12,419 nt of DNA from Bog-159 sp049511415 (GTDB lineage: Bacteria; Acidobacteriota; Terriglobia; Bryobacterales; Bryobacteraceae). Shown here in pieces: positions 1 to 7,323 of the stretch. The DNA lies in contig JBEKYC010000121.1 in the NCBI GenBank assembly GCA_049511415.1, forward strand, positions 1 to 12,419, written 5' to 3'. How positions within the stretch are numbered: the first letter of the stretch is position 1; each line of letters begins with the position of its first letter. Under the pieces are notes generated by a model. It saw only the letters and a program-made list of their open reading frames with translations. It had not been told where the DNA came from and ran no database searches. The translations under genes were made by a program, and so were the position numbers.

Positions 1-533
1 TACGCGCCGCTGCTCGCAGGCAGTATGTTGCCGGCCCCGGCTCCGTCTCGTACCACGAAATCGGTGGCGTCCACCAGGACGCGATCGTCCGTTGCCGCGC
101 CCACCGTGAAGCCCCACAGGATCGACTTCGCGAAAGAATCCGCCACCGAGCGCCGTTCCGCAGGGTTATCACTGGAGGAGCGGAACGATTCGTTACTCTG
201 CACTAGCAGGACCTTCGGGCCGACGCGTTCGAAGCGCACCACCTTGCCGCCATCCTCCAGGCCGCGGTCCAGTCCGATATCGTTCGAGCCGAGCCCGGCG
301 GCCACTCCGGTGGCATATAGGAAATCTTCGTTCCAACGCGAGATTTCGAGCCACAGGCTGCCCGTGCGCTCATCCCAATACATCGGAAAGTAACCGTCCA
401 GCTTGTGCATCGTCGCGGTGCGTTCCTCAATGGCCGGTATGTGCTCCGCAGCTTGGCCGTGGCCGCCGGACTGCGCCGCAGACGCGAAGGTCGCGCATAA
501 AAAGAGCGCCGTAACACGCATAGCTTTTTGCAT
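1..533 (-). CDS. Secreted zinc-dependent metalloprotease, DUF5117 type (N-terminal part)
   Basis: This gene enters the window from the left edge; 177 codons are present and no stop is reached. The start is ATG at 533-531, with GAGG 11 nt upstream. Residues 1-20 form a signal peptide: MQKAMR, a short hydrophobic core (VTALFLCATF) and an ASAA-Q cleavage region, so the product is exported. The rest matches the DUF5117 domain found at the front of large acidobacterial and bacteroidetal zinc metalloproteases: LDGYFPMYWDERTGSLWLEI, then DFLYATGVAAGLGSNDIGLD, VRFERVGPKVLLVQ, SSDNPAERR, and LWGF followed by RVLVDATDF. The HExxH zinc site of this family lies much further downstream, outside the window, so catalysis cannot be judged here. 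The gene diverges from the hydrolase starting at 598, leaving a 64 bp shared upstream region. The family call is firm; the substrate is unknown. Confidence 0.88.
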   Translation of the reverse strand, partial: MQKAMRVTALFLCATFASAAQSGGHGQAAEHIPAIEERTATMHKLDGYFPMYWDERTGSLWLEISRWNEDFLYATGVAAGLGSNDIGLDRGLEDGGKVVRFERVGPKVLLVQSNESFRSSSDNPAERRSVADSFAKSILWGFTVGAATDDRVLVDATDFVVRDGAGAGNILPASSGA

Positions 534-554
534 CCCGTGAAAAACCTCAGGTCT

Positions 555-582
555 ATTGTAGCTGCGATGGCGGTCCACGCAA
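555..582 (-). promoter_or_regulatory. Possible sigma70-type promoter for the metalloprotease gene
   Basis: On the minus strand, TTGCGT (582-577) and TACAAT (560-555) are separated by 16 bp. The -10 box matches TATAAT at five of six positions; the -35 box matches only TTG plus weak positions. Transcription would begin close to 548, giving a leader of about 15 nt with the GAGG ribosome site at its very start, which is short. This is pattern-based only, and acidobacterial promoters are poorly known. Confidence 0.38.
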
Positions 583-597
583 CGGCGCGCCATCCGT

Positions 598-1806
598 GTG
601 AAAATCGGCATGATGCGCCTGCTATTCCGCGACCCGCTATTCGATGCGCTACTGCTCCGCACCATGGGCCATTGCTGCTATGGAGGCGCGGATGTGGCTG
701 AGTGTCTGACAACTGCGCGTGGCATCCGCGAAAAGGATTGCTTGGGTTGGTTCCGCGCCTGGATGGAGTTGGCCGATCGGCTGCAGGCTGAAGCCGAGGA
801 GAGCCTGCGGCGCGGCCACACGATCAGCGCGCGCGACGCCTTCCTGCGTGCTTCGAATTATTACAGAAACGCATACGTCTTTGTTTTTCAGGCGCCTCCA
901 TCCGGCGATCTGCAGCGCGCCTACGATCTGCATCGCTCAAGCTTCCGCCGAGCGGCCGCTTTAATGGATCCATCCGTCGAGAAGGTCGCCATCCCGTACC
1001 AACAGACGCTGCTGCACGGCTATTTCCTGCGCGCTGCCGCGGGCGGCGAGCCTAGTCCCACGCTCATTCTGAACGGAGGCTATGACAGTACCGCTGAAGA
1101 GTGCTACTTCTGGAACGCCGTCGCGGCCCTACGCCGCGGCTACCATTGCCTGATCTTCGACGGACCGGGTCAGGGAGCCACCCTGCTCGAAGACCGGTTG
1201 CCCTTTCGCCCCGATTGGGAAGCTGTCATTGGCCCGGTGGTGGACTGGCTGGCAGGTCAACAGTGCGTAGACCCGCGCCGCATCGGAATCATTGGGCTGA
1301 GTTTCGGCGGCTACCTCGCATTGCGCGCGGCCAGCGGCGAACCGCGGTTGGCGGCATGCGTCGCCGATCCCGGCGAGTTCTCGTTGCTGGAGATCTTTCA
1401 GGCCCGCATTCCACGGTTCCTGGCGAAAGACCTGCCTGCGTTACGGGGCCTGGGTGGCGCCCTGCTGCGAAGAATCCTCTCCAGCCAACTCCGCAAACCG
1501 ACGGCAGGCTGGGCGTTGCGCCGCGGCCTCTTCGTGCACGGCGCACCCGACCTGGAAGACTACCTGCGCCAAGCCGCCGCCTATACGCTGGCCGGCAGGG
1601 AAGGCGAAATCCGCTGCCCAACACTGATCTGCCATGCGGAGGACGACGACATTGGCGTGTCGGCGCGGCGGGTTTACGACGTCCTGACCTGCGAAAAGGA
1701 ATTCCTCGCCTTTCGCCGCAGCGAGGGAGCGGCGGAGCATTGCGAAGCCGGCGCCAGATCCCTCTTTCACGAGCGCGCTTTCAACTGGCTTCGCCGCTGG
1801 ATGTAA
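598..1806 (+). CDS. Alpha/beta hydrolase with helical N-terminal region
   Basis: A 402-residue serine hydrolase of the alpha/beta fold. Residues 1-125 are mostly helical and carry no signal peptide; the hydrolase core follows. The core shows an oxyanion-region strand (LILNGGYDST, 157-165), FDGPGQG (188-193), the nucleophile elbow G-L-S235-F-G-G, a late acidic cluster HAEDDD (346-351) that should supply the catalytic Asp, and AEH381C for the catalytic His. The triad therefore looks complete. Layout and length resemble the FrsA/DUF1100 and 2,6-dihydropseudooxynicotine-hydrolase group, which cleaves C-C, ester or amide bonds; the substrate cannot be read from sequence. The start is uncertain: GTG at 598, ATG at 610 and ATG at 613 are in frame, none has a clear Shine-Dalgarno site, and TAG at 559-561 limits further extension. 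The gene probably acts in the cytoplasm and is transcribed toward the symporter 113 bp downstream. Confidence 0.85.
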   Translation: MKIGMMRLLFRDPLFDALLLRTMGHCCYGGADVAECLTTARGIREKDCLGWFRAWMELADRLQAEAEESLRRGHTISARDAFLRASNYYRNAYVFVFQAPPSGDLQRAYDLHRSSFRRAAALMDPSVEKVAIPYQQTLLHGYFLRAAAGGEPSPTLILNGGYDSTAEECYFWNAVAALRRGYHCLIFDGPGQGATLLEDRLPFRPDWEAVIGPVVDWLAGQQCVDPRRIGIIGLSFGGYLALRAASGEPRLAACVADPGEFSLLEIFQARIPRFLAKDLPALRGLGGALLRRILSSQLRKPTAGWALRRGLFVHGAPDLEDYLRQAAAYTLAGREGEIRCPTLICHAEDDDIGVSARRVYDVLTCEKEFLAFRRSEGAAEHCEAGARSLFHERAFNWLRRWM

Positions 1807-1919
1807 TTACCTCTGCGGTGCGGCTTGGGCGGATTTTATACCAGAAGCTCTGTTACTATGTTTAGGCAACGAACGCCTGCCACCGGTTCCCTGCTCCGGC
1901 GGCCGAACTGAGGTTCGAA

Positions 1920-3767
1920 ATGCATCTGCACACGATCGATGTCGCGATCATCCTGGTCTACGTAGCGACCTCCGTACTGTTGGGCTACTGGGTCTCCCGC
2001 CGCGCGTCGCGCGACACCAAGGCTTACTTTCTGGGCGGCAACACCCTGCCCTGGTACTTCCTGGGCGTCTCCAATGCTTCCGGTATGTTCGACATTGCCG
2101 GCACCATGTGGCTCGTCTCCCTGATGTTTGTGTATGGCCTGAAAAGCGTCTGGATTCCCTGGCTGTGGCCCGTCTTCAACCAGATCTTCCTCATGGTGTA
2201 CCTGTCCTCCTGGCTGCGCCGATCCAACGTAACCACCGGCGCCGAATGGATCCGCACGCGCTTCGGTTCCGGCCGCGGCGCCGAGCTTTCGCACATCATC
2301 GTCGTGATCTACGCGCTCGTCAGTGTGATCGGCTTCCTCACATACGGCTTCAAAGGCATCGGCAAATTCGCCACCGATTTTCTGCCCTGGCACCTCTCCG
2401 CCAATCAGTACGCCCTGATCCTGATGGGCATCACCACCTTTTACGTTGTGAAAGGCGGCATGTTCAGCGTCGTCATCACCGAGGTGTTGCAGTTCTGCAT
2501 CCTGTCTGTCGCGTCCGTGGCCATCGGCATCATCGCCATCGCCCGCGTCTCGCCCGAGGCGTTGCACCGCGCCGTCCCGGCGGGCTGGGACCAAATCTTC
2601 TTCGGCTGGCATCTGAACCTGGATTGGTCCGGGCTAATTGCGGCGGTTAACACCAAGATCACCCAGGACGGCTACGCCATCTTCGGCGCATTCTTCATGA
2701 TGATGCTTTTCAAAGGCATCCTCATCAGCATGGCCGGTCCCGCGCCGAACTACGATATGCAGCGCATCCTTTCGACCCGTAATCCGCGGGAGGCGTCGCT
2801 GATGAGCGCCATGGTGAATGTCGTTCTCAACGTGCCGCGCTATTTCATGATCACCGGGCTCACCATTCTCGCTCTGGTGTTCTACAGCGATCGCATCCGC
2901 GCCATGGGCGCCGCCATGGATTTTGAGATGGTGCTTCCGGACGCGCTCAGCCACTTCGTGCCCGCCGGTTTACTGGGCGTCCTGGTGGCCGGCCTGCTCG
3001 CCGCTTTCATGTCCAACTTCGCGGCCACCGTGAACGCCGCCCCGCCCTACATCGTCAACGACCTCTATCGCAAATACATTAACCCGCACGCCAGCGAGCG
3101 AACCTATGTCCGCCTAAGTTATGTCGCATCCTTTGCCGTCGTGGTTCTCGGCATTTCCGTTGGCTGGTTCGTTACCTCCATCAACACCGTCATCCAATGG
3201 ATCGTCTCGGCGCTATGGGGCGGTTACACCGCCTCCAACGTCCTCAAGTGGTATTGGTGGCGCTTCAACGGCTATGGCTATTTTTGGGGCATGGTGACTG
3301 GTATCGCCGGCTCGCTGATCATCCCGTGGACGCTGCCCAATGTCTCGCCGCTGAATTCGTTTCCGATCATCGTGGGCATTTCGCTGATCGGCTGTGTCGT
3401 GGGTACGCTTGCCACCAGACCCGAGGAGGATGCCGTGCTCATGGACTTCTACAAGCGCGTCCGCCCCTGGGGCTTCTGGGGTCCCATCCGCGAGAAGGTA
3501 ATGCGCGAAAATCCGTCCTTCAAACCGAACCCGGATTTCGCCCGCGACATGTTCAACATTGTGGTGGGTATCGCCTGGCAAACCAGCCTGGTGGCCTTCC
3601 CGGTGTACATCGTGATCCGCCGCTACGACGTTTGCGCTTACGCTCTGGCCGTGGTTGCGCTTACGTCCATCACCTTGAAATTCACCTGGTACGACCATCT
3701 TCGGAAGATAGAAATGGAGTGGGAAGGCGAGGCCAAGGCGCTGGGCACGATCAGCCCGGCGGGCTAA
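1920..3767 (+). CDS. Sodium:solute symporter (SSS/SLC5 family)
   Basis: A 615-residue inner-membrane protein with about 13-14 hydrophobic helices. ATG at 1920 is preceded by GAGG at 1910-1913 with 6 nt spacing. The N-terminal helix is followed by SRRASRDTKAYFLGGNTLPW (26-45) and SNASGMFDIAGTMW (51-64), the typical SSS entry region around TM1-TM2. AAFMSNFAATVNAAPPYIVN (361-380) followed by DLY corresponds to the TM8 sodium-site region of the family. A hydrophilic stretch at 500-545 separates the core from two further C-terminal helices. The family couples Na+ influx to uptake of sugars, amino acids or organic acids; the solute cannot be deduced. The neighbouring maltodextrin genes make a sugar plausible, but they lie on the opposite strand. 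A TACTAT element at 1854-1859 could be a -10 box, but no good -35 is visible. The stop codon overlaps that of the converging transporter gene. Confidence 0.9.
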   Translation: MHLHTIDVAIILVYVATSVLLGYWVSRRASRDTKAYFLGGNTLPWYFLGVSNASGMFDIAGTMWLVSLMFVYGLKSVWIPWLWPVFNQIFLMVYLSSWLRRSNVTTGAEWIRTRFGSGRGAELSHIIVVIYALVSVIGFLTYGFKGIGKFATDFLPWHLSANQYALILMGITTFYVVKGGMFSVVITEVLQFCILSVASVAIGIIAIARVSPEALHRAVPAGWDQIFFGWHLNLDWSGLIAAVNTKITQDGYAIFGAFFMMMLFKGILISMAGPAPNYDMQRILSTRNPREASLMSAMVNVVLNVPRYFMITGLTILALVFYSDRIRAMGAAMDFEMVLPDALSHFVPAGLLGVLVAGLLAAFMSNFAATVNAAPPYIVNDLYRKYINPHASERTYVRLSYVASFAVVVLGISVGWFVTSINTVIQWIVSALWGGYTASNVLKWYWWRFNGYGYFWGMVTGIAGSLIIPWTLPNVSPLNSFPIIVGISLIGCVVGTLATRPEEDAVLMDFYKRVRPWGFWGPIREKVMRENPSFKPNPDFARDMFNIVVGIAWQTSLVAFPVYIVIRRYDVCAYALAVVALTSITLKFTWYDHLRKIEMEWEGEAKALGTISPAG

Positions 3768-5077
3768 GTTCCGGACGGAGTGCGCGCAGCCCCGACGTCG
3801 CGCACGCGCTGCATCAACGCCGCCGCCACCACAAAAAACACGCCGCCGGCGACGACCGCCAGCAGCCGGTTGTTGCCCAACAGGTGCGCCATCACCCAGC
3901 CAAAGCCCAACGACGCCACAATCTCCGGCGTCACAATAAAGAAGTTGAAAATTCCCATGTAAATGCCGGTCTTCTCCGCCGGCAGTGATCCCGCCAGAAT
4001 GGCGTAAGGCATTGCCAGTGTGCTGGCCCACGCAATGCCTACGCCCACCATCGAACCGAACAGCAGCCATTTGTTGTGGATCACCGCCACCGACATCAGC
4101 CCCGCCGCGCCGCACAGCAGGCACAGGCTGTGCGTCATCTTGCGCCCCAACCGGCCGGCGAGTGCCGGCATCACGAACGACCATACAAAACAGACTGCCG
4201 AATACATCGCGAAACAATACCCGCCCCACGCCACTCCCTCCGTGTAGATCGCGCTGTGCGGATCGTCCGCGCCAAATACGTTATGCGCTACCGCCACCGG
4301 AAAATACAGCCACATGCAGAACAGACCCAGCCACGTGGCAATCTGCACCCAGGCCAGTTGCTTCATGGTCTCCGGCATGCCCCCAATGGATTCCAGAATC
4401 TCGCGCGCATTCTCCGCCAATCCGCGCTTCTGCGCCTTCATGCGGCGGAAAGCGTCCAGATCCGCCGGAGGATATTCGCGGGTGGTCGCGATCGTATACA
4501 TCACCGCCCCGAAGAAAGCCGCCGCGCCCAAGTAAAATGAGAGCCGCACCGGCAACGGAATACGTCCGCTGTCCATCGCGACGTGCTTCATCAGAAATCC
4601 AGGCAGCACCGACGCCACCACCGCGCCGAGGCCAATAAAAAGGCTCTGCATGGCGAAGCCCCGCGTGCGTTGATCTTCCGGCAGCATATCCGCCACGAAC
4701 GCCCGGAACGGTTCCATGCTGATGTTGATCGATGCATCCAGAATCCACAACAGCCCCGCCGCCATCCACAGCACCGAGACCCGCGGCATCAGGATCAGCG
4801 CCGCCGAGCTCAATAGCGCCCCCGTCAAAAAGTACGGCCGCCGCCGCCCCAGCCGGTTCCACGTGCGGTCGCTCGCATGCCCGATAATCGGCTGCACGAT
4901 CAATCCAGTCAGCGGCGCGGCCAGCCACAGAATCGGTATCTGATCGGCGCGCGCCCCCAGGTATTCATAGATGGCGCTCATGTTGGCCATCTGCAGGCCC
5001 CAGCCGAACTGTATCCCCAGAAAGCCGAAGCTCATGTTCCAGATCTGCCAGAAATCCAGGCGCGGTTTATCGGTCAT
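3764..5077 (-). CDS. MFS sugar transporter, SLC45/GPH-like (maltose/sucrose type)
   Basis: A 437-residue protein with about 12 membrane helices. The signature loop between TM2 and TM3, GHASDRTWNRLGRRRPYF (66-83), and the TM4-5 region NISMEPFRAFVADMLPEDQR (118-137) are hallmarks of the SLC45/sucrose-maltose proton symporters, which include the MalY-type maltose transporters of Alphaproteobacteria. It likely imports maltose or maltooligosaccharides across the inner membrane with protons. ATG at 5077 lies inside the end of malQ: the two reading frames overlap by 11 bp (5067-5077) and only a weak purine stretch precedes the start, so translation is probably coupled to malQ. At its 3' end the TAG (3766-3764) overlaps the TAA of the symporter on the other strand. 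Substrate assignment rests on family plus malQ and is inferred; sucrose remains possible. Confidence 0.88.
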   Translation of the reverse strand: MTDKPRLDFWQIWNMSFGFLGIQFGWGLQMANMSAIYEYLGARADQIPILWLAAPLTGLIVQPIIGHASDRTWNRLGRRRPYFLTGALLSSAALILMPRVSVLWMAAGLLWILDASINISMEPFRAFVADMLPEDQRTRGFAMQSLFIGLGAVVASVLPGFLMKHVAMDSGRIPLPVRLSFYLGAAAFFGAVMYTIATTREYPPADLDAFRRMKAQKRGLAENAREILESIGGMPETMKQLAWVQIATWLGLFCMWLYFPVAVAHNVFGADDPHSAIYTEGVAWGGYCFAMYSAVCFVWSFVMPALAGRLGRKMTHSLCLLCGAAGLMSVAVIHNKWLLFGSMVGVGIAWASTLAMPYAILAGSLPAEKTGIYMGIFNFFIVTPEIVASLGFGWVMAHLLGNNRLLAVVAGGVFFVVAAALMQRVRDVGAARTPSGT

Positions 5078-6545
5078 ACGTGGACACCATCTCTTTCAGC
5101 CGCTGCGCCATGGCCGGAGTCAGCATCTCCGCGCGATAACGCCACCGCCAGTTTCCGCTGGGCACCGCCGGCGTGTTCATGCGCGCCTCGCTCCCCAGGC
5201 CGAGCACATCCTGCAATGGAAACAACACGGTATTCGCCACCGACGCCATCAGCGCCCGTATGAACACCCAATGGATTTCGCTGCCGTCCGTCGCCAGATA
5301 CTTCCGCGTGAACGCGCGCTCCGCCGCCACATCCGCTGCCGTGCGCGTGCTGTCACCGGCGTCCGCGCTCGACCACCACCCTACCGTCGTATCGTTATCG
5401 TGCGTGCCCGTGTACGCCACCCGGTCGCGCGGGTAGTTATGCGGCTTGAAATCCGGCGCCTGCGGATCTTTGCCGAACGCGAACTGCAGAATCGCCATCC
5501 CCGGAAATCCGAACTGCGTGCGGATGGCCTCCACCTCCGGCGTGATCACGCCCAGGTTCTCCGCCACGATGGGCAGATCGCCGAGCGCGCCTTGGAGCGC
5601 CACAAATAGCGCCGCTCCCGGTCCCTTCACCCAGCGCCCATTACGCGCCGTGGTCTCGCCGGCCGGCACTTCCCAATACGCTTCCAGCCCGCGGAAGTGA
5701 TCCAAGCGCACGATATCCACCTGCGCCAGCGCCGCTCGCAACCGTTCGATCCACCAGGCGAATCCGCTCTCCGCCATGCGGTCCCAGCGGTAAATCGGAT
5801 TGCCCCACAACTGTCCCGTCGCGCTGAAATAATCCGGCGGCACACCCGACATCACCTCCGGTTCGCCCGCCGCATCCAACTGGAATAACTCCGGGTGCGA
5901 CCACACATCCGCGCTGTCATGCGCCACGTAGATCGGCAGATCGCCCATGATGCGTATGCCGCGCTCCCGCGCGTAGTCGCGCAGGCTGCGCCACTGTCGC
6001 GCGAACAGGTATTGCGTGAATTCCACAAACGCAATTTCATCGGCCAGGCGTGAACGCCATGCGGCCATGGCCGCCGGCTGCCGCGTCGCGATTTCCGGCT
6101 CCCAACGGCTCCAGATGGCTTCGCCGCCATGCGCCGCCTTCAGCGCCATGAAGAGCGCGTAGTCGCCCAGCCACGCCGCATTTTCGCTCCGGAATGCTTC
6201 GAACTCCGTGCCGCCGCCGAAGCGCTCATGCGCCGCGCGCAGCCGATCGAACTTGAACCGGATCACCCGCCCGTAATCCACGGTATCCGCGGGAAACTCC
6301 GGCGCGTCCGCCACAAGCTGTTCCAGGCTGATCAGCAGAGGATTCCCCGCGAACGCGGAAAACAACTGATAAGGAGAATCGCCGTATCCCGTCGGACCCA
6401 GCGGCAGCACTTGCCAGATCCGCTGCCCCGCGTCCGCCAGGAAGTCGACGAAGCGGTAAGCTTCCGGCCCCAAGTCCCCAATCCCGAATCGTCCCGGCAA
6501 TGAGGTAGGATGCAGCAGGATCCCGCTGGATCGTGGAAAACTCAC
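5067..6545 (-). CDS. malQ: 4-alpha-glucanotransferase (amylomaltase, GH77)
   Basis: A cytoplasmic enzyme that transfers alpha-1,4-glucan segments between maltooligosaccharides and releases glucose. With GTG at 6545 it has 492 residues, the usual size for the family, and begins SFPRSSGILLHPTSLPGRFG like other MalQ proteins. Conserved blocks follow: QVLPLGPTGYGDSPYQ, GDLPIYVAHDSADVW, the 250s-type loop PPDYFSATGQLWGNP, nucleophile D282 in VRLDHFRGLEAYW, acid/base E329 in VAENLGVITPEV, and D383 in YTGTHDNDTTVGWW. All three catalytic acids are present. In-frame ATGs at 6590 and 6611 would add 15 or 22 residues, but that extension reads through the palindrome cluster and does not resemble the family, so I prefer GTG 6545 even though its ribosome site is weak. 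It is the first gene of an operon with the overlapping sugar transporter. Confidence 0.93.
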   Translation of the reverse strand: MSFPRSSGILLHPTSLPGRFGIGDLGPEAYRFVDFLADAGQRIWQVLPLGPTGYGDSPYQLFSAFAGNPLLISLEQLVADAPEFPADTVDYGRVIRFKFDRLRAAHERFGGGTEFEAFRSENAAWLGDYALFMALKAAHGGEAIWSRWEPEIATRQPAAMAAWRSRLADEIAFVEFTQYLFARQWRSLRDYARERGIRIMGDLPIYVAHDSADVWSHPELFQLDAAGEPEVMSGVPPDYFSATGQLWGNPIYRWDRMAESGFAWWIERLRAALAQVDIVRLDHFRGLEAYWEVPAGETTARNGRWVKGPGAALFVALQGALGDLPIVAENLGVITPEVEAIRTQFGFPGMAILQFAFGKDPQAPDFKPHNYPRDRVAYTGTHDNDTTVGWWSSADAGDSTRTAADVAAERAFTRKYLATDGSEIHWVFIRALMASVANTVLFPLQDVLGLGSEARMNTPAVPSGNWRWRYRAEMLTPAMAQRLKEMVSTYDR

Positions 6546-6563
6546 GGACTCATTGTAAGCCCC

Positions 6564-6575
6564 GGCAGATCTGCC
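6564..6575. repeat. 12-bp perfect palindrome
   Basis: GGCAGATCTGCC reads the same on both strands. It lies 19 bp upstream of the preferred malQ GTG start. It could be a dimeric-protein operator for malQ or part of the adjacent palindromic repeat cluster. The TCTGCC half is echoed in the next hairpin (GGTCTGCCC at 6601-6609). Confidence 0.6.
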
Positions 6576-6581
6576 AGTGGA

Positions 6582-6607
6582 GCAGACCATCGTTTTTTGT
6601 GGTCTGC
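6582..6607. repeat. Inverted repeat, 8-bp stem with T-rich loop
   Basis: GCAGACCA (6582-6589) pairs perfectly with TGGTCTGC (6600-6607) around a 10-nt loop containing six T. It lies in the leader of malQ if that gene starts at 6545, so it could form in the malQ mRNA. There is no T-run after the stem on either strand, so it is not a standard terminator. Confidence 0.6.
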
Positions 6608-6617
6608 CCATTGTGTG

Positions 6618-6653
6618 GCAGGCTCCCAGCCTGCGTCGGCCTCTCAGGCCGAC
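6618..6653. repeat. Two back-to-back tight hairpins (palindromic repeat element)
   Basis: GCAGGCT-CCC-AGCCTGC (6618-6634, 7-bp stem) is followed without a gap by GTCGGCCT-CTC-AGGCCGAC (6635-6653, 8-bp stem). Both stems are perfect with 3-nt loops. The tight, GC-rich, head-to-tail architecture resembles dispersed REP-like elements of intergenic DNA. Only one copy is visible here, so dispersal across a genome is inferred. Confidence 0.6.
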
Positions 6654-6881
6654 TCCTGGCGTTCTAGATCCTGCCCGCCCTACATAAGCGCGCGCCTACC
6701 TCTTGGTTCCTGACTCCTTCAAGAGGCGCTTGCGCGCTTTCGGGCCAGCAGCGAGGTCACGGCCTCGTCAAGGGACCGCACCCAAGTATGACGAGTATTT
6801 GCGGAACTGTGGCCACGGACTGAGCGAAGTCAGCCCCACGCAGCTGGTGGAGGGCAGAGAATCAGATCGTTCACGCTTCGC

Positions 6882-6897
6882 TAGAATTGAGTAGGAG
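6882..6897 (+). promoter_or_regulatory. Possible -10 box and strong ribosome site for the 131-residue protein
   Basis: TAGAAT (6882-6887) matches the -10 consensus at five of six positions, but no recognisable -35 precedes it. AGGAG (6893-6897) lies 6 nt before GTG 6904 and is a strong Shine-Dalgarno match that fixes that start. If TAGAAT is the real -10, the transcript would be nearly leaderless and the ribosome site would lie at its 5' end, so the -10 is the less certain part. Confidence 0.4.
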
Positions 6898-6903
6898 CAT
6901 ACC

Positions 6904-7299
6904 GTGCCCAAGGAAAGAATTAGATCGCCCAAGAAAGCCGGCTCGGGGAGAACGGGCGGGCGCCCGGGCCCCGCTGGCCGCGCACACGAAAACGGCGCGC
7001 GCATCGTTGACCAGAGCGGTAACACCCGGATCGATACGCTGCGCCGGACCTACGGCGATAGCTTCGCTCCCGGCATTCGCGGCGACGCGCACCTGCAAAC
7101 CCTGTTAAGCCGAACGGGCAGCAGCTCTCTTTCCGGCTACCTCAAGGCAACCGGGCAGTCGGCGGCGAGCGGAGCGGAAGGAAAAGACCGCGCGAACGAT
7201 AAACCCGCTGTACGCTACGCTGACGCTGAGCGGTTCAACGCAGCCCATCGGAAGACGAGTTCGTTGCACGCCGGCCTGTTTCGCCGGCTCGCCGAGTAG
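6904..7299 (+). CDS. Unrecognised 131-residue protein, candidate antitoxin of the downstream Doc-like toxin
   Basis: GTG start with AGGAG 6 nt upstream; TAG at 7297-7299. I do not recognise a named family. Residues 1-40 are basic and low in complexity (many K, R, G, P, S) and probably disordered. Residues 43-80 look folded: IDTLRRTYGDSFAPGIRGDA, then HLQTLLSR and SLSGYLK. A polar linker (82-100) leads to a helical tail, VRYADAERFNAAHRKTSSLH, ending GLFRRLAE. There is no signal peptide or membrane segment. Its stop is followed after 24 bp by the Doc-like gene in the same frame and strand. Antitoxins usually lie just upstream of Doc toxins, and a basic or disordered region plus a short toxin-binding helix is the common plan, so antitoxin is the leading guess. 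The function is inferred from position only. Confidence 0.6.
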   Translation: MPKERIRSPKKAGSGRTGGRPGPAGRAHENGARIVDQSGNTRIDTLRRTYGDSFAPGIRGDAHLQTLLSRTGSSSLSGYLKATGQSAASGAEGKDRANDKPAVRYADAERFNAAHRKTSSLHAGLFRRLAE

Positions 7300-7323
7300 C
7301 CGAATTCACGACCAGCGACGTTA

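Larger units (their letters stand above)
6546..6903. other. Intergenic region between divergent malQ and toxin-antitoxin-like pair
   Basis: About 358 bp with no convincing gene. The malQ-proximal third (6564-6653) is packed with palindromes, listed separately. The remainder (6654-6880) holds only short open frames with no family resemblance and no ribosome sites, plus a minor inverted repeat, CGAGG/CCTCG, near 6750-6770. A promoter for malQ should lie here on the minus strand, but no good -35/-10 pair was found. Confidence 0.6.

Noticed and set aside
1836..2612. Minus-strand open frame of 258 codons opposite the symporter
   Set aside because: Its composition is dominated by Asp, His, Gln and Gly, mirroring the hydrophobic codons of the symporter; no ribosome site.
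3213..4229. Long minus-strand open frame of 338 codons spanning the symporter end and the transporter
   Set aside because: It is rich in Gly, Arg, His and Asp with no family resemblance, and overlaps two well-supported genes; a high-GC shadow frame.
6768..6850. Minus-strand stretch reading RSLDEAVTSLLARKRASAS as a possible gene tail
   Set aside because: It is too short, has no upstream protein-like continuation and no start or ribosome site; likely chance.
6703..6894. Short plus-strand frame in the malQ upstream gap
   Set aside because: GTG start without ribosome site, Arg-rich, no recognisable motif; ends just before the real downstream gene.
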